From positions 1 to 17,296 of the forward strand of contig CADWAF010000465.1 of the NCBI GenBank assembly GCA_902984215.1: a DNA stretch of 17,296 bases. Reading direction: 5' to 3'. Position numbers and translations under genes: made by a program. How positions within the stretch are numbered: the first letter of the stretch is position 1; the number at the start of each line of letters is the position of its first letter. The stretch comes from Willaertia magna (Eukaryota > Heterolobosea > Eutetramitea > Acrasida > Naegleriidae). Shown here piece after piece: positions 9,101 through 14,269 of this stretch. Below the pieces are notes generated by a model, which was not told the origin of the DNA, ran no database searches, and saw only the letters and a list, made by a program, of their open reading frames with translations.

Positions 9101-10848
9101 AATTCCAATACCAAATTAAATCAGATCAAGATGGCTCTACAGCTATAGCAACAGTATACGTTAGATATACAAATTGTATTTGTACAAACAAGATTTTCGA
9201 TATAGTTTTCGTTTTGGATGGTTCTGGTTCAATTTCTGATTCAAATTGGCGTTCAATGAGAACATTTATTCAAAATGTTGCCAATGGTTTTGTTATTTCA
9301 TCAACTGCCACCAGAATTGCTGTAGTTCAATATGCCACAAATTCAAGAATTGAATTTACATTACAAACCGGTTCTGACAAGAATACTGTTAAATCAAGAG
9401 TTGGAAGTTTAAGTCAAATGAGAGCCAGTACAAAAACAGTTTCCGGTGTTGATATGGGTATTGATCATATGTTAGATCAAGGAAGAGATAATATTAAGGA
9501 TAAACTTATTATTCACGTTACAGATGGTGAAAGTAACTTGCCATGTTCATGTGGTGATTGTAATAGTTATTATGGGGAACCTATTTATTCTAAGGGACCA
9601 ACCGGTACGATTTGTTTATCTCCTAGATTCCCTGGTAAAGAATGTTCATTCTGTAATTGGGGTACTGCTGGTTCTAAATGTCAACCTTGTTCAGAAGCAG
9701 TAACTAGAAGTTTAGAAATTAATTCATGGAAATCTGGTAATCCTAATAATCCTGAACCATCAAAGACCTGGAATTGGAGACAAATTGCAATAGGTATTGG
9801 TGTTGGTGTTAGTTCTTCTTTCGGTCAAATGCAAATTTCAAGAATGAATTATGATCCATTTAGATTTATTATGATGGATTGGAGTGATTTAACTAATGCT
9901 TACCAACAAATTATTGATGAAGCTTGTAACACAGTTGATGCCTCAGTTTCTTATGCTCAAAAACCTATTGGTGACTCTGAATATAAATTACAATATCTTG
10001 GTAGAACTGTCACTAATGCACGTACACAATTTGGAAGAACCTTAAAGTATACTACATTCCAATATAGAATCACAGTTGGAAGTTCTGCAAGTCCTCTTAA
10101 AAGATTTACTGTTAAAATGGATGCCTCTGATATTAGATCAATCTATACTTCTTCACCTTCTTTCCCTGTATTCTATGGTGAAGATTCATTAACTAAAATG
10201 CAAGGTTTCACTTGGGAATCATTACCAAAGACAACTGATTACATTATCAACAAAGGTTCCAGTGGTACTTTCTCTGTTTCAGTTTATGGTGATATTCCAG
10301 AAGGAACCACTTCATTTGTAGTTCAAGGAGGTAATGAATATTCTATTGGTTCAACTGTTGGTCCTGCTGGTACTTTTAATTTGTTAGATGTCCCAATTGA
10401 AAATATGGATTCAGTTACTGAAACTACTTCTTATACAAAGAGATATTGTGCTTCTGGTACTTGCTATATGTTTACTAAACTTTCAAAAGCTGTCACCTAT
10501 TATCAATCTCAAAGAGCGTGCTTTGTACTAACCGGTGGTAAAGGTACTATTACTTCTATTAATTCTGCTGCTGAAAATAACCTTATTGTTAATAATGTTG
10601 TACCAGCAAAATCAAGCACAAGCGAGGCTGTAAACTTTTTCATTGCAGTTAGACGTTCAGCACCTAGTGTAAATTCTTGGGTTTCAGTAGAAAGTGGTAC
10701 TCCTGTTTCTTACACAAATTGGTATTCTACTCCAGGTACCAACTCAAACGCAGCAGTTTTAGCAATGAGACAAAATGATTATAGATGGACAAACTATGGA
10801 ACTGCTACCACAACTCAATTTGTTGTTTGCAAATACTCACAAAATTAA
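151..10848 (+). CDS. giant signal-anchored adhesin: cadherin/Ig-like repeats, VWA, C-type lectin-like
   Basis: A single uninterrupted 3,565-residue ORF. The ATG at 151 is the first in frame after a stop at 133-135. Residues 1-32 are polar with one lysine; residues about 33-55 (TILGGIISTMVIVSVVVTIV and on) form one membrane span with no clear cleavage site, so a type II signal anchor with the rest outside is likely. Residues about 59-3010 are some 30 repeats of about 98 residues, usually opening N-T-x-P-V and carrying acidic turns such as LANDKDE and DADGD, typical of Big_9/Cadherin_5-style domains. Residues about 3014-3260 are a von Willebrand factor A domain and 3433-3562 a C-type-lectin-like domain; about 3261-3432 is unassigned, beta-rich in appearance. 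I infer a long cell-surface adhesin with its binding domains distal to the membrane. Gln codons are CAA wherever I checked, and the strong A/T-ending bias suggests high expression. No introns are needed. Not tied to a named gene. Confidence 0.93.
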   Translation: MPEQITLGSTTAHTSSLGFNLSLLKGGTISQTILGGIISTMVIVSVVVTIVMVSVNVGFNPPTPRDDYLQVYKNSLYTIQPLLNDADPAQSNLTILNATQPQYGSVYLKSNTELVYMSNYYYAGNDSFTYTVTNGFLSAVANVYITVLNRPPELLPLYYTVSKNSIDNVFDIFNYISEGGAKIIDPDADILSIVNVTSPEVENSTVTFNDQRILYTPRREFNQEDRFNYTISDRNTTVTNTITIKIINDAPVALPDSFTVPKNKISVLDIMANDYDLNKDAISIVPDESGQGSLGSVIATSDNKKVNYIPTTTARPYMDAFDYTITDGDLKGSSYVFVTVVNTPPYASDSSIEVPKNSENFTIPLQFGDVDILDVLTLTIVTPPTRGAYTLYNKVVTTNVLYLEQEWVVKDTNQYQLIYTPQKGASYTDKIVFKVTDSYDTATATININVVNTAPVAVDDFTVCQKNSHVILDVIENDYDINGDPIVLSDDGWILESVNKGTIEKINNTHVKYTASHGFLGNDTAYYIVKDTSVDGSPSLSSKGNVYVTVVNTLPVAVDDSITIPKGLVATLDLMVNDFDPNGDDVFFNNTDGNTSNQGISLKVVNPVQTKKISAQQNRQVVEYAALNDIYKDTFTYSIVDIDGGVSNIASVSLNIVNTPPVPSDDTATTHWNTTVVVDILANDKDENPGDVTKLFVTRVEPINVGATASIFEGGKKVLVTPTLGFTGTFQFRYWISDSYDESTTSATVTVSITNEAPVPADDTASVHWRDGSIVIDVLSNDVDVDPIFIQSFTQPTHGLVERETIGQKDALKFTISANDKFVGTTTFTYVVSDSGLTATATVTITVTNAVPVANTDSATLHWNTASFNIDVLSNDKDENSDPLSVQSVNPEATFKGELTTDSKTVTFKPTSYKGVQTVPYTITDGPATATSSITITTTNENIPQPKTLEYTVHWSTQTAGTSIPLFTSATPRDEDGDLLVAKNLVQATHGNAVLNDADATNPQTIIYKQNNNYLGSDSFTFDVTDGLDTATTTVKFTIYNNDPVVEPAVETFHWNQAKDGVTRDAISLCKVTDSDKEDTVSLATVSPIGEQTQGTITKTGNQVSFTPKTGFVGTLTITLTFTDGLKQVPTTWQITVQNSEPVATTFPTTLHWSTTFVYIDVLSQITDSDSTDTVTFTVTSTTTPQGTPSAVTVNNKQVVQWTVPTVSGTPRPTIGATTFTISYTDGWIVKSATYSVTVTNTDPTAEDITVSTHWKSYAEGILIDVLATAKDTDVEDTATLTASPFTTPSNGAVTLKDNKALYKPTQGFVGTDSFKYSVTDGLTTISKTVTINVENAIPISNPDSASVHWASTNVELNVLSNDVDNDQQDILSIDTTSLTQPSAGSSSIIDAAVGTVQYTLATNPALGPVTFTYKATDGAQSSTAPATVTVTVTNTDKPVANPLSQTVHWRTSQAGVTYSVYNSAKDSNGDTITLSLVNNDGGACTITGTDIKTITFQKTTTGPHVCTYKLSDGKEEAQSTVTTTITNAQPTASDLEFDFHFTMLDTGLEIDLSDVFADTDAADVEYLKIETNSQSPKFGNCVTKVSDSKLNYKPSRTDITPNTVDTVTYTITDGQASSVSYTIKINIGSTEAVSTDQLYRVHWRTFANPATFNLLQNVPVSDGLTNSLTTITSSPDKQGSVTISADKTYVTYAPKEGFVGTEKFNVDFTDGVATATVHVTVTVYDNPPTAPAFAYTTHFRDEVTINLLEKATDPDTEDAGKLTASYNNPASNLGTITNVSPGVIKFTPTSTIGNVPFSYTITDGKLSTTGVISITVINTPPTTGIKSLDVLWRTFKNTGVSFTPKTMSPIDTDANTKDIPNLTISSPTTSLGSVTLTNAETIQVQYATQAYKGPVTVTYQLSDGASNGKVTGTVKLNVYNNKPVANADAVTTKWNVAQIDIPVLNNDVDADSDTLTVTSVTDNFATTAPTIQSGTVVRYYPKSAPIGTTTFTYIVSDGFETSEGKVTVTITNAKPVVQSYEVTKKWNEAKPGLVFNVIADATDADGDSLTLTSVSKLSSSLEGTLTNDGSKITYTPAQGFIGAVTTITYTVSDGREETTGTIKITVTNDAPTANTAAFVYHWRQALAGQAIDLTSRLTDANSDTISIVSVTTQSTVATATLVQGTKTVNYKTKQAWKGSDSFTVTFTDGWTQKSAVFTVQVTNSVPAVKVITKTITHLQAVSYSLTIVGSTDSSIVPTDADSADSPLLRISTVGVPAKGTVTLSQDSKSITFVNAEGNLGTVSFPYSVTDGLDTVSSTISITITNQSPTANNIQKTYHWYVIRSGVDINLLTESSATDPDGDSLKVISVVQPTNGRVTLKTDSATINYQPPTNKAPITDTISFKITDGGISIDKTLTIYITNAAPVANPDTITKVWRETSFTISPLVNDVDSNSDPITIASVAGSKAGLTISADKKTISYNYSGTKGVFTDIITYTITDGPATSTSTITINFINNPPTTQDVPVTTKWNQAPTITGLLSKCSDANGDTLSFQGVDYATKGTVSILSSATGDVKYTPSTFITYTNQPSGSAWSTTDSFNYKCSDGLVTSTGKVTVTITNTPPTCVNKAKTVTRDYNNPYVQIPVAELLTGAADADSDAISVSSVALGSGSDYQSSIIVLGQNVVFSYGPTYSGVQTFTYTVTDNQLSSTCNYVITIENPKVSCVDYTIETTKNSNSINIYNDIMSKNAAINTLDTSPKTITIIDTTPLKQIGTFSSSLVYTPVKTRSCEDYTCYVIYRYSNPAGQTATCKIIVNQVNSPPVAPNWSYEFSARRDGVLSYSLDYLNDANPRDSDIADSVILKSIPNLGSCSTAASSVTISQGKIVFVRTSTFVGTCSFTVTVSDTDELYPLSADATITIKFTTTPPVAVDDSFTATFNTDKDLVVSQLLANDYDNLGGTFSFVKILCPDSSFCTHGAPLILNPADNSRNWIIRIPKKIGSCDTEKFQYQIKSDQDGSTAIATVYVRYTNCICTNKIFDIVFVLDGSGSISDSNWRSMRTFIQNVANGFVISSTATRIAVVQYATNSRIEFTLQTGSDKNTVKSRVGSLSQMRASTKTVSGVDMGIDHMLDQGRDNIKDKLIIHVTDGESNLPCSCGDCNSYYGEPIYSKGPTGTICLSPRFPGKECSFCNWGTAGSKCQPCSEAVTRSLEINSWKSGNPNNPEPSKTWNWRQIAIGIGVGVSSSFGQMQISRMNYDPFRFIMMDWSDLTNAYQQIIDEACNTVDASVSYAQKPIGDSEYKLQYLGRTVTNARTQFGRTLKYTTFQYRITVGSSASPLKRFTVKMDASDIRSIYTSSPSFPVFYGEDSLTKMQGFTWESLPKTTDYIINKGSSGTFSVSVYGDIPEGTTSFVVQGGNEYSIGSTVGPAGTFNLLDVPIENMDSVTETTSYTKRYCASGTCYMFTKLSKAVTYYQSQRACFVLTGGKGTITSINSAAENNLIVNNVVPAKSSTSEAVNFFIAVRRSAPSVNSWVSVESGTPVSYTNWYSTPGTNSNAAVLAMRQNDYRWTNYGTATTTQFVVCKYSQN
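247..315 (+). other. N-terminal membrane-spanning signal anchor of the giant protein
   Basis: Encodes residues 33-55, an uncharged run rich in Ile, Val, Ser and Thr. It is preceded by K25 and followed by NVGFNPPTPRDD, where the extracellular repeats begin. There is no second hydrophobic segment near the C-terminus, which ends in the lectin-like domain. This span is therefore the only visible anchor, and an N-in/C-out orientation follows. A cleavable but unusually long signal peptide cannot be excluded; the protein would then be secreted. Confidence 0.75.
325..9180 (+). repeat. about 30 in-frame cadherin-like/Ig-like repeats (stalk)
   Basis: I counted 30 units by their linker (N-T-x-P or close variants), averaging about 98 residues. 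Each has the plan: linker, DD/AD, beta strand, a two-residue K-N or H-W position, strand, NDxD-type acidic turn, a G-S/T strand, F-x-Y-x-x-x-D-G, and T-V-T-V-x-N. Repeats 1-6 carry K-N or K-G at the marked position (e.g. VPKNK, CQKNS). Repeats 7-26 carry an aromatic there, most often H-W (THWNTTVVVDI, VHWRDGSIVIDV, LHWNTASFNIDV). Repeats 27-30 lose it. DNA-level identity between neighbours is low, so the array is old rather than recently duplicated. Cysteines are sparse in the first 25 or so repeats and clustered in repeats 26-30, suggesting disulfide bracing next to the VWA head. The acidic turns suggest calcium stiffening, by analogy with cadherins (inference). Confidence 0.85.
9190..9930 (+). 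other. von Willebrand factor A domain with intact MIDAS and Cys-rich insert
   Basis: Residues about 3014-3260. The first strand and MIDAS loop are FDIVFVLDGSGSIS, giving D3023-x-S3025-x-S3027. The second MIDAS element is probably T3094 in ASTKTVSG, aligned with the usual GGTNTG. The third is D3125 in IIHVTDGES. All three metal-coordinating positions are therefore present and Mg-dependent ligand binding is plausible. Straight after D3125 the fold is interrupted by about 50 residues with eight cysteines (3132, 3134, 3137, 3155, 3165, 3168, 3177, 3180), in the pattern CxC-x2-C then C, CxxC, CxxC. The domain resumes with the strand RQIAIGIGVG and ends near C3259. Confidence 0.85.
10441..10845 (+). 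other. C-terminal C-type-lectin-like domain (CTLD)
   Basis: Residues about 3433-3562, ending three residues before the protein's C-terminus. Seen: the opening C3433/C3438 pair of a long-form CTLD, then CYMFTKLSKAVTYYQSQRAC with C3457 in the first helix, GTITSINSAAENNLI (the usual L-x-S-I-x-S-x-x-E), FFIAVRR, NSWVSVESGTPVSYTNW, RWTNYG, and C3560 in VVCKY. C3457-C3560 is the expected main disulfide. The second conserved loop disulfide is absent: no cysteine lies between 3458 and 3559. The EPN/QPD calcium-sugar motif is replaced by a PGTN stretch. I infer the fold but not canonical calcium-dependent sugar binding. Confidence 0.75.
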
Positions 10849-10855
10849 ATTGTAA

Positions 10856-10861
10856 AATAAA
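10856..10861 (+). terminator. poly(A) signal AATAAA of the giant gene
   Basis: AATAAA begins eight bases after the TAA stop (10846-10848), preceded by TGTAAA and followed within 20-30 bases by a T-rich tract (10879-10887). The close spacing implies a short 3' UTR. In DNA this A+T-rich the hexamer also occurs by chance, so the call rests on position. Confidence 0.45.
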
Positions 10862-11069
10862 ATCTATTTAATATCTTAATTTTTTTGTTAAATAGTTTTA
10901 AAATTTAATACAAAAACAGTCTGTTTGAAATAATAGTGGTTTGTACTTGTATGTTTGACTTTTTTATTGTTAATGAATTGTTAGTGTTTGTTTGACGTTT
11001 TTCGTATAATTTTCTTTTGAAATTACGCGCCTTTAGTCTTAGTTTAACCATAGTTAACAATATAAAGAA

Positions 11070-12398
11070 ATGAATAACATCTCTAACTTTTTAATGGGCC
11101 GTACCAAACGTAAACACAAGAACAAAGCACCTCTCTACAGGGAGTCTCCAAATTCAAGTGAGGAAGACAATGTGGTTGAATTTAAAAACCTTTTTCCGGA
11201 CAAGCACAGTGGAAATCAGGGTAAGTAATTACAGTTATTTTGTTAAAGTTATGAGATACAAATATTACTAGCATTTTCCAAAATTTCTAAGGAGCAGCTA
11301 GAGGATTACTTGGGATTACCTACTTTTAAATGGACAAAGTGGCTTTCAATTAAAGAGGAATTGACTACTGAATGTCCTATTAGCACGGATGAACTCTCTG
11401 AAAGAGTGAACGAGGTTTTAAAAACTTCTCCTAAGAATTTCTTTGCACATAATCACGGTACTAGATGTAGATTATTTAATGTTTTTCTTCAGGCAGTTTT
11501 GAAACACACTAATCATTTGACTATAGTTCAGCCAGAGGGATATCAAGGAAGATCTGAATACGGTTTGTATAGGGAAGATGTTTTCCTGACACCTTTAGCG
11601 CCTATTATTGAGATAAAGGTCGATGCTGGTTATGGCGATATATTTCAGTTATTAGCAATGATGAAATACGCCCGTTATATCAATTTTACCTCTAATTATC
11701 ATACCATTTCTGAATGCTATGGGGTACTTACAGACTGCCTAAGCTGGATTTTTGTTAAGGTAAAATTTGCAGCAAACAGTCTTGCAGCAATTTCCGTTGA
11801 ATACTCCAAGAGATATGAGCTTAACTTTGAAAATCTTGATAATGCAGTCATTGCATTGTTTTATCAGATTTGTAAAAGAATGGATGATTTGATTGACTTT
11901 CATAAGAAGAATACAGTAGGATATCAACTTCCTCCTTCACGTTTAGACTGGACAACAGATGATGTTATTATTTGGGTCAAGTCCACATTTCCCAACGTAT
12001 CCTTGGAAACACTCTCCATCTTAGAGAGAGAAAATGTTACCGGAAGAATACTTCATCTCTTCACTAACGATCAATTAATACATAACTATGGTTTTTACAC
12101 TGCAGACGCTTTAGAATTTACGCTCTATTTTGTCTCAAAGTGTGATGTTGAGATTGAGAACTTTAACGTTACGTCATGGGTTGTACAAGCTGTTGGGTAT
12201 GGAGAAGGGGAAGACTATGTTAAAGATTTAGCTTGTGCCTTTGTTAATGCTGGGTATGATACCAAAGGTGTAATTGTTGGACTTAATTCTGGTTTAACAA
12301 ACACTGATTTAGACAACATAGAACAGAAAACTGGTTTTAGTATTTCATTAAGGTCCAAGAAAGCCCTACAATTTGCTAGTTTACAATTAATAAAGTAA
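11070..12398 (+). CDS. two-exon gene: PD-(D/E)XK-like region plus SAM-like domain protein
   Basis: Exons 11070-11220 and 11272-12398 join to 425 residues; the split codon is G|CA (Ala51). The ATG at 11070 is the first in frame after a stop at 11055-11057. Residues 10-19 (GRTKRKHKNK) are a basic cluster suiting a nuclear localisation signal, followed by an acidic SSEED stretch. Residues about 146-180 contain SEYGLYRED, then PIIEIK (E164-x-K166), then GDIFQLLAMMKYA (Q176). This order (acidic, E-x-K, Q in a helix) fits the PD-(D/E)XK nuclease fold. Residues about 277-338 (WTTDDVIIWVKSTF .. ILERENVTGRIL .. NDQLIHNYGF) read as a SAM domain, a helical protein-interaction or polymerising module. Residues 339-425 are unassigned. 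SAM plus nuclease-like domains recall Crinkler-type proteins of fungi and protists, but I cannot confirm homology. Codon use differs from the upstream gene: Gln is split between CAG (about 7) and CAA (about 6). Confidence 0.8.
11221..11271 (+). other. 51-bp spliceosomal intron, phase 1
   Basis: It starts GTAAGT and ends TATTACTAG. Removing it joins exon 1 (ending ..HSGNQ plus G) to CA-TTT-TCC, giving NQAFSKISKEQLEDYLG in frame with the long exon 2. The next AG downstream (11290-11291) would shift the frame, so 11271 is the consistent acceptor. If retained, translation stops at the TAA at 11226-11228 after 52 residues. The consensus donor, clean frame restoration and the higher A+T of the insert make this the best evidence that the window is eukaryotic. 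Confidence 0.85.
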
Positions 12399-12720
12399 AT
12401 GGAACATCATTTTCTAATAATAGTGATGAAATAAAATTAACAAGCTAATTAACCAAGTTTTAAAAAGGAATTAATCATGAGGATGATTTTCTTTTTGTTG
12501 ATCACAAATAAAAAAATTAAAAGTCTCCAAGGTCGCTACTATTAGAATTTAGATTAGTTGTGCGTTAACTATGTTACGGTTACTAAAAAGGAGAGAAAAT
12601 GTTTAGTTTTTAAAAATATATAAATTTGTAACAACAATTTGAATTAAAATTTAAAATTCTATTTTTATAGCAAAACAAAAATTTAATTTCATTATTGTCT
12701 TTATTTGTATTAGTAAAATA
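12399..12720. other. 3' flank of the SAM-like gene; no gene seen
   Basis: This is ordinary A+T-rich intergenic DNA, still containing scattered G and C, that grades into the desert beyond. It begins with the short 3' UTR and its AATAAA. The patch at about 12520-12600 (GTCGCTACTATTAG .. GCGTTAACTATGTTACGG) is the most G+C-rich part. I could not make it into a tRNA, an ORF or a recognisable relic. Confidence 0.6.
12430..12435 (+). terminator. poly(A) signal AATAAA of the SAM-like gene
   Basis: AATAAA lies 32 bases after the TAA stop at 12396-12398, a normal distance for a eukaryotic polyadenylation signal. Base composition makes chance matches common, so this is a positional call only. Confidence 0.4.
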
Positions 12721-14250
12721 AAAAATGATAAACATTATTATAAAATTGTATTCATGAAAAATATATATTTTTTAAATAATAAAGTATTAAGAAAAAGAAA
12801 ATTAAAAAATTATTTATTAAAACAATATTCAAATACAACAATAATACCAATAACAATATTTATTAGTCTAATATTAAAAGTTTTTAAATTTAATAAATTT
12901 TAATATTTTTTTAATTATAATTACTAAAAATATTATTAAATAAATTATTATTATTTTATAAATTTTGATTATATATTTTTTATTTATTTTAATTAATTTT
13001 TGTAATTTTTTTTAATTTTTTTTTAATTTTTCTTTTTTTTTTATAAAAATAAAATATTATAATAATTAAAATTTTATTAAATATTAAATAATAAAATTTA
13101 TAATTTCTTTTAAATGTTTAATTATTTAATAATAATAAAGATAAATTATTTTATAATAAATTATATATTATATTTAGAATATGTATAATATAATAAAAAT
13201 AATAAATTTTTATATTTTTACTTCAAATATCAAAATAATTAATTAAAAATTCTAAAATTAATTTTTTAATTCTTCATTTTTTTATAAATTAATATATTTT
13301 AATTTATTTTTATCATTTTGTTTCATTTTTATAATTATTATAATATTGTATAATAAATTTAAAATATATTTATATTTTTTTACTATATTTAATTTAGTAT
13401 TTTTAATTATTTTATTTATATTATTTAAAATTGTATAGTTAATATTAAATATTTAGTTTTATTTTTAAGATAAAAAATATTTATAATATATTTATTTATT
13501 TTTATTTTATTTTTCTTTAATTAACATTATTTAAACCTTATAATTATATATTTAATAAAATAATATTTTTGTATTAATTTTTTATAAACTATTATATTTT
13601 TAATAATCTTTATTTAACATATAAAATATTTAATATAATTTTATTATAAATAAATAATAATATTTTATTTAAATTATTTTTTTTAAATTAAAATTATTAA
13701 TATTATTTATTTTACAATATAAATATAAATAAAAATTAAAAGTAAAACAAATATTATATATATTAATATATAAAAAAATTTAATTTTATACTATTTATTA
13801 TTGTTATTAATTATTTTTTTATTTGTTTATTTAAATAAAATATTATTTTTTTATATTATTTTTAGATTCCTTTATTTTAAATAAATTTAAATAAAATATA
13901 TTTAAAATATTTTATATTGAAAATTTGTGTTTTAAATTTAATAATATTAAAATTATTGTAATTAATTTATTATTATTAATTTTTCTTTTATTAATATATA
14001 TTTTAAAAAATATTTTTTTTATTATTTAAATTATCTTTTAATATTTTATAAAATTTTAAAATATAATTTATTATTTCACTTGAATTAATTAAATATCTTT
14101 TATATTTATTATTTAAATTATATATTTTAAATATATTTTTAATTTTTTTATTTAATTTTTTTTATTTAATAATTTTTTAATATTTAGTAATTTTTTTAAT
14201 AAATTTTTTTTAATATTATAATAAACATTAAAAAATAATAATTTATTATT
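12721..14250. other. extreme A+T desert, left part; no gene seen
   Basis: About 1.5 kb with only one to three G or C per 60-base line in many lines (roughly 3-5% G+C by eye), built from short A and T runs without a clear repeat period. Frames are closed by frequent TAA and no RNA gene signature is visible. The change from about 35% G+C in the neighbouring gene is abrupt. Such DNA could be a replication origin, a centromere-like or scaffold-attachment region, or simply mutational decay. Confidence 0.75.
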
Positions 14251-14269
14251 TTGGGTTTAGGTTTTAACC
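14251..14269 (+). repeat. G-run tract TTGGGTTTAGGTTTTAACC at the left edge of the array
   Basis: The tract TTGGGTTTAGGTTTTAACC holds eight G/C bases inside a desert that otherwise has almost none. It resembles one and a half degenerate units of a TTTAGGG-type telomeric repeat. It sits directly before the tandem array, and a related tract lies directly after the array (16104-16118). They share TTGGGTTT followed one base later by GG. This may be interstitial telomere-like DNA, a boundary left by an insertion, or chance. Confidence 0.5.

Noticed and set aside
151..10848. Bacterial origin of the giant gene (repeat-rich adhesins of this type are common in bacteria)
   Set aside because: There is no ribosome-binding site, no secretion or sortase signal at either end, a CTLD head, eukaryote-style flanks and a spliced neighbour. 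An ancient bacterial source for the repeats alone remains possible.
11044..11057. Short inverted repeat TTAAC-CATA-GTTAA before the SAM-like gene
   Set aside because: Five-base arms in A+T-rich DNA are expected by chance, and no second copy of the site was found to support an operator.
11061..11067. TATAAAG as TATA box of the SAM-like gene
   Set aside because: It lies only three bases before the first ATG (11070). It would serve only if translation began at the second ATG (11094), for which there is no other evidence.
11739..11927. Minus-strand ORF of 62 codons inside exon 2 of the SAM-like gene
   Set aside because: Antisense shadow of a supported coding exon.
12520..12600. G+C-richer patch considered as a tRNA or small RNA gene
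   Set aside because: No acceptor stem, anticodon arm or T-loop (GGTTCGA-type) could be assembled on either strand.
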